In this document: piece by piece, positions 1 through 7,474 of the stretch
How positions within the stretch are numbered: the first letter of the stretch is position 1
Layout of the letters: every line of letters starts with the position of its first letter
Source: Pseudomonadota bacterium
GTDB taxonomy: Bacteria > Pseudomonadota > Gammaproteobacteria > Burkholderiales > Burkholderiaceae_C
Reading direction: 5' to 3'
NCBI GenBank assembly: GCA_023436025.1
Contig: JAEZKX010000030.1
Location: 1-24,860, forward strand
Length of the DNA: 24,860 nt
Made by a program: the position numbers and the translations under genes
The notes under the pieces: generated by a model
Databases searched by the model: none
Seen by the model: only the letters and a program-made list of their open reading frames with translations
What the model was told of the DNA's origin: nothing

Positions 1-67
1 GCAACTGGGCGTCCAGGCGCGCCACGCCGCGCGCCGCGGCCTGCGCCAGGGCCTCGCGCAGCGTCAC
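1..67 (-). CDS. prmC: Peptide chain release factor N5-glutamine methyltransferase PrmC (N-terminal fragment)
   Basis: Only the first 22 codons are in the window; the gene continues past position 1. It would start at GTG (67-65), overlapping the prfA stop codon in a GTGA arrangement, which implies translational coupling. The visible peptide begins (M)TLREALAQAAARG and continues through RLDAQL. This is the kind of helical N-terminus seen in PrmC/HemK. PrmC methylates the glutamine of the GGQ motif in release factors and is classically encoded directly after prfA. The identification rests on this short peptide plus gene order; no catalytic motif (such as NPPY) is visible here. Confidence 0.8.
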   Translation of the reverse strand, partial: MTLREALAQAAARGVARLDAQL

Positions 68-1161
68 GCGCGCGCCGCGCCCAGGCCGACTTCCAGCTCC
101 TCGAGCTGTTCGGCCTTGCGCGCCAGCAGCAGCGCCTGCACCACCTCGTCGAGTTCGCCTTCCATGATGGCGCCCAGCTTGTACAGCGTGAGGTTGATGC
201 GGTGGTCCGTCATGCGGCCCTGCGGGAAGTTGTAGGTGCGGATGCGGTCGGAGCGGTCGCCGCTGCCGATCAGGCCCTTGCGGGTGGCCGCTTCCTTGGC
301 GGCGCGCTCGGAGCGCTCCTTCTCCTGGATGCGCGCGGCCAGCACCTGCAGCGCCTTGGCCTTGTTGCGGTGCTGGGAGCGGTCGTCCTGGCATTCCGCC
401 ACGATGCCGGTGGGGATGTGCGTGACGCGCACGGCCGAATCGGTCTTGTTGACGTGCTGGCCGCCGGCGCCGGAGGCGCGGTAGGTGTCGATGCGCAGGT
501 CGGCCGGGTTGATCTGCACGGCCGTCGCCTCGTCCGGTTCGGGCAGCGCCGCCACCGTGCAGGCGCTGGTGTGGATGCGGCCCTGGCTCTCGGTGGCGGG
601 TACGCGCTGCACGCGATGGCCGCCGGATTCGAACTTGAGCTTGCCGTAGCTGCCTTCGCCGACCACGCGGATCACCACTTCCTTGAAGCCGCCGACCTCG
701 CCCTCGCTTTCGCTCACGATCTCGGTGCGCCAGCCCTGGCGCTCGGCGAAGCGCGTGTACATGCGCAACAGGTCGCCCGCGAACAGGGCCGACTCGTCGC
801 CGCCGGTGCCGGCGCGGATCTCCAGGAAGGTGTTGCGCACGTCGTCCGGGTCGCGCGGCAGCAGCAGGCCCTGCAACTGCGCCTCCAGCGCGGGCAGTTC
901 GGTGTCCAGGGCGGCGATTTCCTCGCGCGCCATCTCGGCCAGCTCGGGGTCCTCCATCATCTCGCGCGCCTGGGCCAGGTCGCCCTCGCGCTGCAGGAAG
1001 CGCCGGTAGACGGCCGCCACCTCGCTCACTTCCGCATGCTCGCGCGTGAGCTCGCGGAAGCGCTGCATGTCGTTGACCACCTCGGGCTGGGCGAGGAAGA
1101 AGTCCAGTTCCTGCAGGCGGACCGGGAAACGTTCGAGTTGCTGGCGGAGGAAGGGTTTCAC
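64..1161 (-). CDS. prfA: Peptide chain release factor 1 (RF1)
   Basis: Class I release factor of 365 aa (family about 360) that recognises UAA and UAG in the ribosomal A site and triggers peptidyl-tRNA hydrolysis. The PCRF domain covers roughly residues 10-200. The PxT-type stop-codon recognition tripeptide is PAT at residues 188-190. The catalytic GGQ is at 233-235 within GAGGQHVNKTDSAVR. The start is ATG at 1161. It lies 102 bp downstream of hemA on the same strand and overlaps prmC by 4 nt, the standard hemA-prfA-prmC order. The gap to hemA contains a G-rich inverted repeat that could attenuate read-through from hemA. The glutamine of GGQ is the expected target of the neighbouring PrmC. 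Confidence 0.97.
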   Translation of the reverse strand: MKPFLRQQLERFPVRLQELDFFLAQPEVVNDMQRFRELTREHAEVSEVAAVYRRFLQREGDLAQAREMMEDPELAEMAREEIAALDTELPALEAQLQGLLLPRDPDDVRNTFLEIRAGTGGDESALFAGDLLRMYTRFAERQGWRTEIVSESEGEVGGFKEVVIRVVGEGSYGKLKFESGGHRVQRVPATESQGRIHTSACTVAALPEPDEATAVQINPADLRIDTYRASGAGGQHVNKTDSAVRVTHIPTGIVAECQDDRSQHRNKAKALQVLAARIQEKERSERAAKEAATRKGLIGSGDRSDRIRTYNFPQGRMTDHRINLTLYKLGAIMEGELDEVVQALLLARKAEQLEELEVGLGAARA

Positions 1162-1165
1162 GGGG

Positions 1166-1255
1166 TTGAGCGTTGGGGGATGGGCGTGGGGCGTGGGAAG
1201 GGGGCGGGGGCCCGGCGCCGAACGCCCACGCTCGACACCCGACCCCGACGCTCAA
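1166..1255. repeat. G-rich imperfect inverted repeat between hemA and prfA
   Basis: Two arms of about 31-32 nt (1166-1197 and 1225-1255) are reverse complements with a few mismatches. Both outer ends are the octamer TTGAGCGT (ACGCTCAA on the other side) and both inner ends read GCGTGGG or its complement. The left arm and centre of the plus strand carry six runs of three to five G (1175-1179, 1182-1184, 1188-1191, 1195-1197, 1200-1204, 1206-1210) separated by 1-3 nt. This is a strong G-quadruplex pattern on the strand that is template for hemA-prfA. It fills nearly the whole 102-bp gap. It may be an intergenic palindromic repeat family member or a transcript-structuring element. Confidence 0.7.
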
Positions 1256-1263
1256 CGCCGCAG

Positions 1264-2535
1264 CTAACGCTCTTTGCGCAGGAAGAAGTGCTCGACGGCC
1301 TGCGCCGCGCGCTGGCGCGACTCGGCGTCGCCGCCGTGCAGTTCGGCCAGGGCGCCGTGCAGCATCTTCTGCGTCAGGCCGCGCGACATCGCCTCGAGGA
1401 CGGCGTCGACGTCCTCGCCGCGCGCCAGCAGCTTGCGCGCGCGCGCCAGTTCGAGTGCGCGCCATTCGTCCGTCTGCGCATGCAGCTGGCGGATCAGCGG
1501 CACGGTGTGGCGCTGGTCCATCCAGTGCAGGAAACTCTGGACCCCGGCGTCGATGATGGCTTCGGCCTGGGCCACGGCGGCCTGGCGGTTGGCCTGGCCG
1601 GTCTGCACCACGTGGGCGAGGTCGTCCACCGTGTAGAGGTAGACGTCCTCCAGCTCCTTGACCTCGGGCTCGATGTCGCGCGGCACGGCCAGGTCGACCA
1701 TGAACATGGGGCGGTGCTTGCGCGCCTTGAGCGCGCGCTCGACGGCACCCAGGCCGATGATGGGCAGCTGGCTGGCGGTGGAGCTGACCACCACGTCGAA
1801 TTCGTGCAGGCGCGAGGCCAGGTCGGCCAGCCGCAGCACCTCGCCGCCGAAGCGGTTGGCCAGCTTCTCGCCGCGCTCCAGCGTGCGGTTGGCGATGGCG
1901 ATGCCCTTGGGGTTCTTGGCCGCGAAATGGGTGGCCGCCAGCTCGATCATCTCGCCGGCGCCGACGAACAGCACGCGCACCTGGCCCAGGTCCTCGAACA
2001 GGTTGCCGGCCAGGCGCACCGCGGCGGCGGCCATGCTGATGGAATGCGCGCCGATCTCGGTGGAACTGCGCACCTCCTTGGCCACGGCGAAGGAGCGCTG
2101 GAACAGCTGGTTGAGCGTCGTGCCCAGGGCGCCGGCTTCGTCGGCCACGCGCACCGCGTCCTTCAGCTGGCCCAGGATCTGCGCTTCGCCCAGCACCATG
2201 GAGTCCAGCCCCGCGGCCACGCGGAAGGCATGGCGGGCGGCCTGGCCGTCCTGCAGCATGTAGGCGTGGTGGCGCAGCAGCCCCGGCGCCACCCCGCCCG
2301 AATGGGCCAGCCATTCGATGGTGGGCTCCAGCTCATGCCGGTTGCCGGCGCAGTAGATCTCGGTGCGGTTGCAGGTGGACAGGATGGCCGCCTCGGGCAG
2401 GCGGCCGATGCGGTTGCCGAGGTTGTCGCGCAGCGACTGCAGGGTCGGCGCAATCTGGTCGATGGCAAAGGCAAAGCGGCCCCGCATGTCCAGCGGCGCC
2501 GTCGTGTGGTTGATGCCCAATGCCCAGACTGCCAT
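1264..2535 (-). CDS. hemA: Glutamyl-tRNA reductase
   Basis: First committed enzyme of C5-pathway tetrapyrrole synthesis; it reduces glutamyl-tRNA(Glu) to glutamate-1-semialdehyde with NADPH. The protein is 423 aa, starting MAVWALGINHTTAPLDMRGR, the conserved N-terminal motif. The catalytic cysteine is C55 in LSTCNRTEIYC. The substrate loop GLDSMVLGEAQILGQ is at about 109-123, and the NADPH-binding glycine motif VGAGEMIELA is at about 191-200. A C-terminal helical dimerisation region follows. The reading frame stays open upstream to 2679, but the ATG at 2535 is the only start that fits the family. It is the first gene of the hemA-prfA-prmC operon, with a TATAAT box 7 nt upstream and no visible ribosome-binding site. 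Confidence 0.97.
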   Translation of the reverse strand: MAVWALGINHTTAPLDMRGRFAFAIDQIAPTLQSLRDNLGNRIGRLPEAAILSTCNRTEIYCAGNRHELEPTIEWLAHSGGVAPGLLRHHAYMLQDGQAARHAFRVAAGLDSMVLGEAQILGQLKDAVRVADEAGALGTTLNQLFQRSFAVAKEVRSSTEIGAHSISMAAAAVRLAGNLFEDLGQVRVLFVGAGEMIELAATHFAAKNPKGIAIANRTLERGEKLANRFGGEVLRLADLASRLHEFDVVVSSTASQLPIIGLGAVERALKARKHRPMFMVDLAVPRDIEPEVKELEDVYLYTVDDLAHVVQTGQANRQAAVAQAEAIIDAGVQSFLHWMDQRHTVPLIRQLHAQTDEWRALELARARKLLARGEDVDAVLEAMSRGLTQKMLHGALAELHGGDAESRQRAAQAVEHFFLRKER

Positions 2536-2542
2536 GCACCGG

Positions 2543-2548
2543 ATTATA
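2543..2548 (-). promoter_or_regulatory. Candidate -10 box of hemA (leaderless arrangement)
   Basis: On the minus strand this is a perfect TATAAT in an AT-rich island within GC-rich DNA. Only 7 nt separate it from the hemA ATG, so transcription would be expected to begin at or within a base of the start codon. No Shine-Dalgarno sequence lies upstream of the ATG, which agrees with a leaderless mRNA. No good -35 hexamer is present at 16-18 nt; TTGATT occurs with a 13-nt spacer. The same AT-rich island reads TATAAA on the plus strand and may also serve the divergent small membrane-protein gene. Confidence 0.5.
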
Positions 2549-2594
2549 AAATTTGCCGCCGAATCAAGATCTTGGCCTGGATCAAAAGCCCCCC

Positions 2595-2864
2595 GTGAAT
2601 ATTCTCGACCTGCTGCAGCACCTGCTGAGCTTTGCCTTGCCGGCGCTGGGGGTGGGCGCGATCGTGGCCCTGGCGGCACGGTGGATGCTGCCGCAGCGGC
2701 CGGGCTGGTGGAGGAGTTTCGTTCTCAATTCCGCGGTCGGCCTGGCGGTGCTGGCGGCGGGACTCTGGTATTTCGGCCGCGACGGCAAGATGGCGACCTA
2801 CCTGGCGCTGGTGGCCGTGGTGGCCACCACCCAGTGGCTGGCCGGGCGTGGCTGGCGGGGATAA
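2595..2864 (+). CDS. Small three-helix membrane protein of unknown function
   Basis: An 89-aa protein from a GTG start; the frame is open further upstream, but GTG gives a natural NILDLLQHLLSFALPALG beginning. Three hydrophobic segments are visible at about residues 8-28, 42-60 and 66-84, with a W/R-rich loop (about 36-41) between the first two. I do not recognise a named family, though similar small membrane proteins occur near yaaA in related bacteria as far as I recall. It lies 59 bp from divergent hemA and 7 nt before yaaA, so it probably leads the yaaA transcript. No clear ribosome-binding site precedes the GTG, so the start is uncertain. Confidence 0.7.
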   Translation: MNILDLLQHLLSFALPALGVGAIVALAARWMLPQRPGWWRSFVLNSAVGLAVLAAGLWYFGRDGKMATYLALVAVVATTQWLAGRGWRG

Positions 2865-2871
2865 TCCGCCG

Positions 2872-3654
2872 ATGCTGTTCCTGCTGTCGCCCGCCAAGAC
2901 CCTGGACTACGAGTCGCCGCTGCCGCAGCTGCCGCACACCCTGCCGGAATTCCTGGAGGATTCGCAGCGCCTGGTCGAGGTGCTGCGGCGCAAGTCGCCC
3001 AGCGAACTGGCGGCGCTGATGGACATCAGCGAGGCGCTGGCCACGCTCAACGCCGCCCGTTTCCAGGCCTGGTCGCCCAAGTTCACCGAGCACAACGCGC
3101 GCCAGGCCGTGCTGGCCTTCGACGGCGACGTCTACGACGGCCTGCAGGCCAGGCAGCTCGCCCCTTCGGACCTGGAATGGGCGCAGGCGCACCTGCGCAT
3201 GCTCAGCGGCCTTTACGGCGTGTTGCGTCCGCTCGACTGGATGCAGCCCTACCGCCTGGAGATGGGGACTTCGCTGAAGGTAGGCAAGGCCGCCAACCTC
3301 TACCAGTACTGGGGCACGCGCATCGCCGAGAAGCTCAACGAGCAGCTGGCGGCCGACAAGACGCCGGTGGTGGTCAACCTGGCCTCGCAGGAGTACTTCC
3401 GCGCCGTCGACCGCAAGGCCTTGAAGGCCCGCGTGGTCGAGTGCGTGTTCGAGGAGTGGAAGAACGGCGGTTACAAGGTGATCAGCTTCAATGCCAAGAA
3501 GGCGCGCGGCGCGATGGCACGCTATGCGATCATGAAGCGGGTGGAAACCCCTCGCCGTCTGGAAGCGTTCGACGTCGACGGCTATGCCTTCGACGCCGCC
3601 GCCTCCCAGCCCGATCGCCTGGTGTTCCGGCGCAGGATGGAGAACCAAGCATGA
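2872..3654 (+). CDS. yaaA: Peroxide stress protein YaaA (UPF0246/DUF328)
   Basis: A 260-aa cytoplasmic protein beginning MLFLLSPAKTLDYES, the hallmark N-terminus of YaaA. Family-typical segments follow: LSGLYGVLRPLD, MGTSLKVGKAANLYQYWG, VNLASQEYF and a C-terminal FNAKKARGAMARY. In E. coli YaaA is induced by peroxide through OxyR and limits intracellular free iron, and it binds DNA; that role is carried over by homology. The frame is open upstream to 2632, but the ATG at 2872 fits the family. It starts 7 nt after the small membrane protein and overlaps the next gene by 4 nt (ATGA), so it is part of one transcript. Confidence 0.95.
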   Translation: MLFLLSPAKTLDYESPLPQLPHTLPEFLEDSQRLVEVLRRKSPSELAALMDISEALATLNAARFQAWSPKFTEHNARQAVLAFDGDVYDGLQARQLAPSDLEWAQAHLRMLSGLYGVLRPLDWMQPYRLEMGTSLKVGKAANLYQYWGTRIAEKLNEQLAADKTPVVVNLASQEYFRAVDRKALKARVVECVFEEWKNGGYKVISFNAKKARGAMARYAIMKRVETPRRLEAFDVDGYAFDAAASQPDRLVFRRRMENQA

Positions 3655-4514
3655 ATTCGACCGACACGCGGCAGCAGGTGACGCCCGAGCTGCGCAAGTG
3701 GATCGTGGACCAGGCCCGTTCGGGCCACGGCGCCGAGTCGGTGCTCAAGGCCATGCTCGCCTCGGGCTGGGCCGAGGACGTGGCAGTCGAGGCCATGGAG
3801 GCGACCCTGCGCGGCCACCTGGAGGAGCAGGCGGTCGAGCAGGGCATGCCGCCGTCCGTGCCGGTGCCCGACCCGGCCCTGGACGAGTCGCCGCTGTACA
3901 TCGACGCTGGCGACCGCCGGGTCTGCGTGCTGCAGGCCATGTACAACCCGCGCGTGGTGGTGTTCGGCGGCCTGCTGTCCGACGAGGAGTGCGAGCAGCT
4001 GATCGAGCTGGCCAGGCCGCGGCTGGCCCGCTCGCTGACGGTGGCCACCAAGACCGGCGGCGAGGAGATCAACGCCGACCGCACCAGCAACGGCATGTTC
4101 TTCCAGCGCGGCGAGAACGCGCTGGTGCAGCGCATCGAGCGGCGGCTGGCGCGGCTGGTGAACTGGCCCGAGGAGAACGGCGAGGGCCTGCAGATCCTGC
4201 AGTACGGCCCAGGCGCCGAGTACAAGCCGCACTACGACTACTTCGATCCGGGCGAGCCCGGCACGCCGACCATCCTCAAGCGCGGCGGCCAGCGCGTGGG
4301 CACCATCGTGATGTACCTGGGCGAGCCCGACAAGGGCGGCGGCACGGTGTTCCCCGATGTGCACCTGGAGGTCGCGCCCAAACGCGGCAACGCCGTGTTC
4401 TTCAGCTACGAGCGTCCGCATCCGTCGACCCGGACGCTGCATGGCGGCTCGCCGGTGCTGCAGGGCGAGAAGTGGATCGCCACCAAGTGGCTGCGGGAAC
4501 GCCGCTTCGAGTGA
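3651..4514 (+). CDS. 2-oxoglutarate/Fe(II)-dependent oxygenase, prolyl 4-hydroxylase alpha-subunit family
   Basis: A 287-aa protein with a double-stranded beta-helix oxygenase core at about residues 95-285. The iron facial triad is visible as H194 and D196 (PHYDYFDP) and H264 (TLHGG); K274 (GEKWIATKW) is the expected 2-oxoglutarate-binding lysine. The family hydroxylates prolyl or other side chains using O2 and 2OG. The N-terminal 60 residues form a separate small helical region (RKWIVDQARSGHG, SGWAEDVAVEAM). It overlaps yaaA by 4 nt upstream and the alpha/beta hydrolase by 4 nt downstream (GTGA). Coupling to YaaA, an iron-management protein, is notable for an Fe(II) enzyme. The substrate is unknown. 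Confidence 0.92.
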   Translation: MNSTDTRQQVTPELRKWIVDQARSGHGAESVLKAMLASGWAEDVAVEAMEATLRGHLEEQAVEQGMPPSVPVPDPALDESPLYIDAGDRRVCVLQAMYNPRVVVFGGLLSDEECEQLIELARPRLARSLTVATKTGGEEINADRTSNGMFFQRGENALVQRIERRLARLVNWPEENGEGLQILQYGPGAEYKPHYDYFDPGEPGTPTILKRGGQRVGTIVMYLGEPDKGGGTVFPDVHLEVAPKRGNAVFFSYERPHPSTRTLHGGSPVLQGEKWIATKWLRERRFE

Positions 4515-5386
4515 CGCAGGTCCGCGCCAACGGCCTGTCGTTCGCGGTCGAGGACAGCGGCGGCAGCGGGCCGGCCGTGCTGCTGGTGATGGGGCTGGGC
4601 ATGCAGCTCACCGCCTGGCCGGCGGAGTTCCTCCAGCCGCTGGCGGGCGCCGGCTACCGGCTCATCCGCTTCGACAACCGCGACATCGGCCTGTCCAGCA
4701 AGCTCGACCACCTGGGCACGCCCAACCTGTTGTGGGAGGGCATGAAGCACCGCTTCGGCCTGCCGGTGCGCGCGCCCTATCGTCTGCAAGACATGGCGGC
4801 CGACGCGCTGGCACTGCTGGATGCGCTTGGCATCGCGCAGGCCCATGTGGTCGGTGCCAGCATGGGCGGCATGATCGCGCAGCGCGTCGCCCTGGCGGCA
4901 CCGCAGCGCGTGCTGTCCCTCACCAGCATCATGAGCACCAGCGGCGCGCGCCACCTGCCCGGCCCGCGGCCGCAGGTGATGCAGGCGCTGCTGGGCCGGC
5001 CGCGTGACCGCAGCGAGGAAGCCATCGTCGACCACTACGTCCGCCTGTTCCAGACCATCGGCAGCCCGGGCTTCCCGACACCGGAGCCTGAGTTGCGCGA
5101 GCGGGTGCGCCAGTCGGTGCGGCGCAGCTACCACCCCGCCGGCACGGCGCGGCAGATGGCCGCCGTGGCGGCCGACACCAGCCGCGCGCAGGAGCTGCGG
5201 CGCATCGCCGCGCCCACGCTGGTGCTGCATGGCACGGCCGATCCGCTGGTGCCGGTGGCGGGCGGCCAGGACACGGCCCGTCGCATCCCTGGCGCCCGGT
5301 TCGTCACCATTCCCGGCATGGGCCACGATTTCCCGCCGGCCGCCGCCGGCCTGTTGCTCGAACCCCTGCTTCCCCACCTGAGTTGA
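4511..5386 (+). CDS. Alpha/beta hydrolase
   Basis: A 291-aa alpha/beta-hydrolase-fold protein. The GTG start (4511) overlaps the upstream stop as GTGA; no ATG fits. The oxyanion strand reads VLLVMGLGMQ (about 24-32) and the nucleophile elbow is GASMGG, with S117. The acid is probably D244 (HGTADPLVP) and the base H272 (GMGHDFP), so a full catalytic triad is visible. A lid region occupies about residues 145-215. The gene ends with the double stop TGA TAG. Such proteins include esterases, lactonases and C-C hydrolases; the sequence alone does not decide among them. It is the last gene of the run starting at the small membrane protein. Confidence 0.9.
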   Translation: MTQVRANGLSFAVEDSGGSGPAVLLVMGLGMQLTAWPAEFLQPLAGAGYRLIRFDNRDIGLSSKLDHLGTPNLLWEGMKHRFGLPVRAPYRLQDMAADALALLDALGIAQAHVVGASMGGMIAQRVALAAPQRVLSLTSIMSTSGARHLPGPRPQVMQALLGRPRDRSEEAIVDHYVRLFQTIGSPGFPTPEPELRERVRQSVRRSYHPAGTARQMAAVAADTSRAQELRRIAAPTLVLHGTADPLVPVAGGQDTARRIPGARFVTIPGMGHDFPPAAAGLLLEPLLPHLS

Positions 5387-5395
5387 TAGCGCAAC

Positions 5396-5409
5396 GCGGG
5401 CATGCCCGC
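5396..5409. terminator. Short palindrome after the alpha/beta hydrolase gene (weak terminator candidate)
   Basis: GCGGGCATGCCCGC is a perfect 14-bp palindrome, giving a 5-bp G/C stem with a CATG loop, 9 nt after the hydrolase stop codon. It has no U-tract, so intrinsic termination is uncertain. The rest of the 160-bp gap to queF is C-rich; I see only a TAGAGT box at 5535-5540 that could be a -10 for queF, 6 nt before its ATG. Confidence 0.3.
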
Positions 5410-5546
5410 AGCGCCGGTGCATCTGCCAACCGCCTACCCGCCGCTGCGCGACTCACCGCCGTAGAACGCCCGCAGCGGCGCCCCGCCGCGCCGACCTCCA
5501 TGCCCCTGTCCCAACCCGCGTCCGCTCCGCACGTTAGAGTCCTCCC

Positions 5547-6392
5547 ATGAATTCCCCCGAAGACTCCCGCCTCGGCAAGCCGGTGGCGTATGTCGACCAG
5601 TACGACCCCGCGCAACTCTTTCCCATCCCGCGCGCAGCCCAGCGCGGGGAGATCGGCGTCACCGGCGCCTTGCCCTTCTTCGGCGCCGACCTGTGGACCG
5701 CCTTCGAGCTGAGCTGGCTCAATCCGCGCGGCAAGCCGCAGCTGGCCATCGCCCACCTCACCATCCCCTGTGAAACGCCCAACATCATCGAGAGCAAGTC
5801 GCTCAAGCTGTACCTGGGCAGCTTCACCGGCACCCGCTTCGCATCGGCCGAGGAAGTGCGCGAGCGCCTGCGCGCGGACCTGGGCGAGGCGGCCTGGCGC
5901 GGCGCGCCGGCGGCCGCGTCCATCGGCGTGCGGCTGGTGGCGCCCGAAGCCTTCGACCGTGAACCCATCCATGAACTGGATGGCCTCGACCTCGACCGCC
6001 TGGACGTCGAGTGCACCGACTACGCACCGGCGCCGCATCTCCTGCGCGCGGCCGCCGATGAGCCGCCGGTGGAGGAGGTGCTCACCAGCCGGCTGCTCAA
6101 GAGCAACTGCCCGGTGACCGGTCAGCCGGACTGGGGCAGCGTGCAGATCCGCTACACCGGGCCGGCCATCGACCAGGAAGGGCTGCTGCGCTACCTCGTG
6201 AGTTTCCGCAACCACAACGAATTCCACGAGCACTGCGTGGAGCGCATCTTCATGGACATCCGCGCACGCTGCCGCCCCACGCGCCTGGCCGTCTATGCCC
6301 GCTACACGCGCCGCGGCGGCCTGGACATCAACCCCCTGCGCACCAGCCATCCCATGGCCCTGCCGGCGAACGTGCGCACCGCCCGACAGTGA
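5547..6392 (+). CDS. queF: NADPH-dependent 7-cyano-7-deazaguanine reductase QueF (bimodular form)
   Basis: Reduces preQ0 to preQ1 in queuosine tRNA modification. The 281-aa length matches the long, bimodular E. coli-type subfamily. The QueF signature motif ESKSLKL is at residues 82-88. The nucleophilic cysteine that forms the thioimide is C188 (KSNCPVTGQPDWG) and the acid is D195. H227/E228 lie in the substrate-binding motif EFHEHCVERIF. These map two residues before the E. coli numbering, which I recall as C190, D197, H229 and E230. It is monocistronic by position: a 160-bp gap upstream and a convergent gene 18 bp downstream. No preQ1 riboswitch-like leader was recognised. Confidence 0.96.
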   Translation: MNSPEDSRLGKPVAYVDQYDPAQLFPIPRAAQRGEIGVTGALPFFGADLWTAFELSWLNPRGKPQLAIAHLTIPCETPNIIESKSLKLYLGSFTGTRFASAEEVRERLRADLGEAAWRGAPAAASIGVRLVAPEAFDREPIHELDGLDLDRLDVECTDYAPAPHLLRAAADEPPVEEVLTSRLLKSNCPVTGQPDWGSVQIRYTGPAIDQEGLLRYLVSFRNHNEFHEHCVERIFMDIRARCRPTRLAVYARYTRRGGLDINPLRTSHPMALPANVRTARQ

Positions 6393-6409
6393 CGCCGGGC
6401 GGCCCGGCG
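6393..6409. terminator. Perfect hairpin filling the convergent gap between queF and the Bug receptor gene
   Basis: CGCCGGGC and GCCCGGCG are exact 8-nt inverted arms around a single G, equivalent to a 7-bp stem with a 3-nt loop. The hairpin begins immediately after the queF TGA and ends one base before the opposing stop codon at 6411. The position suits a bidirectional terminator or collision point, although no U-tract can fit because the flanks are coding. Confidence 0.55.
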
Positions 6410-6410
6410 G

Positions 6411-7412
6411 TCATTCGAGCTTCATCCCGGCGGCCTTGACGACCTCGCCGTAGCGGCGGACCTCGGTCGAGACGAAGGCCGCCAGCTCCTGCGGCGTGCC
6501 GGTGCCCGCTTCGGCGCCCATGGCCTTGTACTTGTCGCGCGCTTCGGGCGTGGCCAGGATGCGCTGCACCTCGGCGTTGAGCTTGTTCGCGATCGGCGCC
6601 GGCAGGCCCCTGGGCGACAGCAGCAGGAACCACGAGGAGAAGTCGTAGCCGCGCACGCCGGCTTCGGCCAGCGTCGGCAGCTCGGGCGCGAGGCTGGAGC
6701 GCTTGCCGGTGCTGATGGCCAGCGCGCGCAGCTTGCCCGACTGGATGTGCTGCGCCGACGAGACCAGCGGGTCGATGATCACGTCGACATGGCCGGCGAT
6801 CAGGTCGGTGATGGCGGGCGCGGATCCCTTGTAGGGAACGTGCATCAGCGGTGCGCCCGCTTGCGCCGTGAACATCGCGCCGGCCACGTGGCTGGTGGTC
6901 GCATTGCCGGAAGAGGCGTACGTCAGCTTGCCGGGCTGGGACTTGGCGAGCGCGACGAGCTCGGAGACGCTGCGCGCCGGCACGTTGCTGTTGACCACCA
7001 GCACGCTGGGCACACTCGCCAGCTTGGCGACCGGCTGCAGGTCTTTCTCGGTGTCGTACGGCAGCTTCGCGTGCAGGTGGGGATTGACCGCGTGGCCCAC
7101 GGTCACCACCAGCAGCGTGTAGCCGTCCGCCGGCGCCTTGGCGGCGGCCTGGGTGGCGACGATGCCGCCGCCGCCGGGGCGGTTGTCGATCATGACCGGC
7201 TGCGACCAGGATTGCGCGAGCCGCTCGCCCATGAAGCGCGCGAAGGTGTCGGCGGCGCCGCCCGGCGGGAAGGGCACCAGGATGCGGATCGGCTTGCCGG
7301 GGTAGCCGGCGGCGTCTTCCTGGGCCAGGGCGGCGGTGCCGGACAGGCCCGCGGCGGCCGCGAGCGCGATGGCACCGAAGCGGCGCAGGAGAAGGGAGCG
7401 GGTGAGGTTCAT
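6411..7412 (-). CDS. Bug/TctC-family periplasmic substrate-binding protein
   Basis: A 333-aa solute receptor of the tripartite tricarboxylate transporter family. A Sec signal peptide is visible (MNLTRSLLLRR, hydrophobic core, cleavage near AALA-QE at residue 30). The mature part has Bug hallmarks: YPGKPIRILVPFPPGGAAD at its start, VMIDNRPGGGGI, HVPYKGSAPAITDL and LPTLAEAGV. No TctA/TctB membrane genes are in the window, as is usual for the many orphan Bug receptors of Burkholderiales. It lies 62 bp after the amidohydrolase on the same strand, so it probably ends the catabolic operon and may bind its substrate or inducer. The frame is open far upstream, but this start is fixed by the signal peptide. 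No clear ribosome-binding site is seen. Confidence 0.92.
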   Translation of the reverse strand: MNLTRSLLLRRFGAIALAAAAGLSGTAALAQEDAAGYPGKPIRILVPFPPGGAADTFARFMGERLAQSWSQPVMIDNRPGGGGIVATQAAAKAPADGYTLLVVTVGHAVNPHLHAKLPYDTEKDLQPVAKLASVPSVLVVNSNVPARSVSELVALAKSQPGKLTYASSGNATTSHVAGAMFTAQAGAPLMHVPYKGSAPAITDLIAGHVDVIIDPLVSSAQHIQSGKLRALAISTGKRSSLAPELPTLAEAGVRGYDFSSWFLLLSPRGLPAPIANKLNAEVQRILATPEARDKYKAMGAEAGTGTPQELAAFVSTEVRRYGEVVKAAGMKLE

Positions 7413-7474
7413 GGCGGTGGTGGTTTGGAAGCGATGGCAAGCCATGCGCAAGCCCCGTGCCAGGGCAGCCCCCG

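Noticed and set aside
202..2598. 798-codon open frame on the plus strand opposite prfA and hemA
   Set aside because: It is antisense to two clearly conserved genes, crosses their gap, has an Ala/Gly/Arg/His-rich composition typical of shadow frames in high-GC DNA, and shows no domain motifs.
5387..5546. Possible preQ1 riboswitch upstream of queF
   Set aside because: The 160-bp gap is C-rich and lacks the small A-rich pseudoknot layout of preQ1 aptamers; the candidate -10 next to the ATG leaves no room for a leader.
7434..7445. Small hairpin ATGGC-AA-GCCAT between the amidohydrolase and the Bug gene, considered as a terminator
   Set aside because: A 5-bp stem with a 2-nt loop is too weak, and the 62-bp gap on the same strand is better explained by co-transcription.
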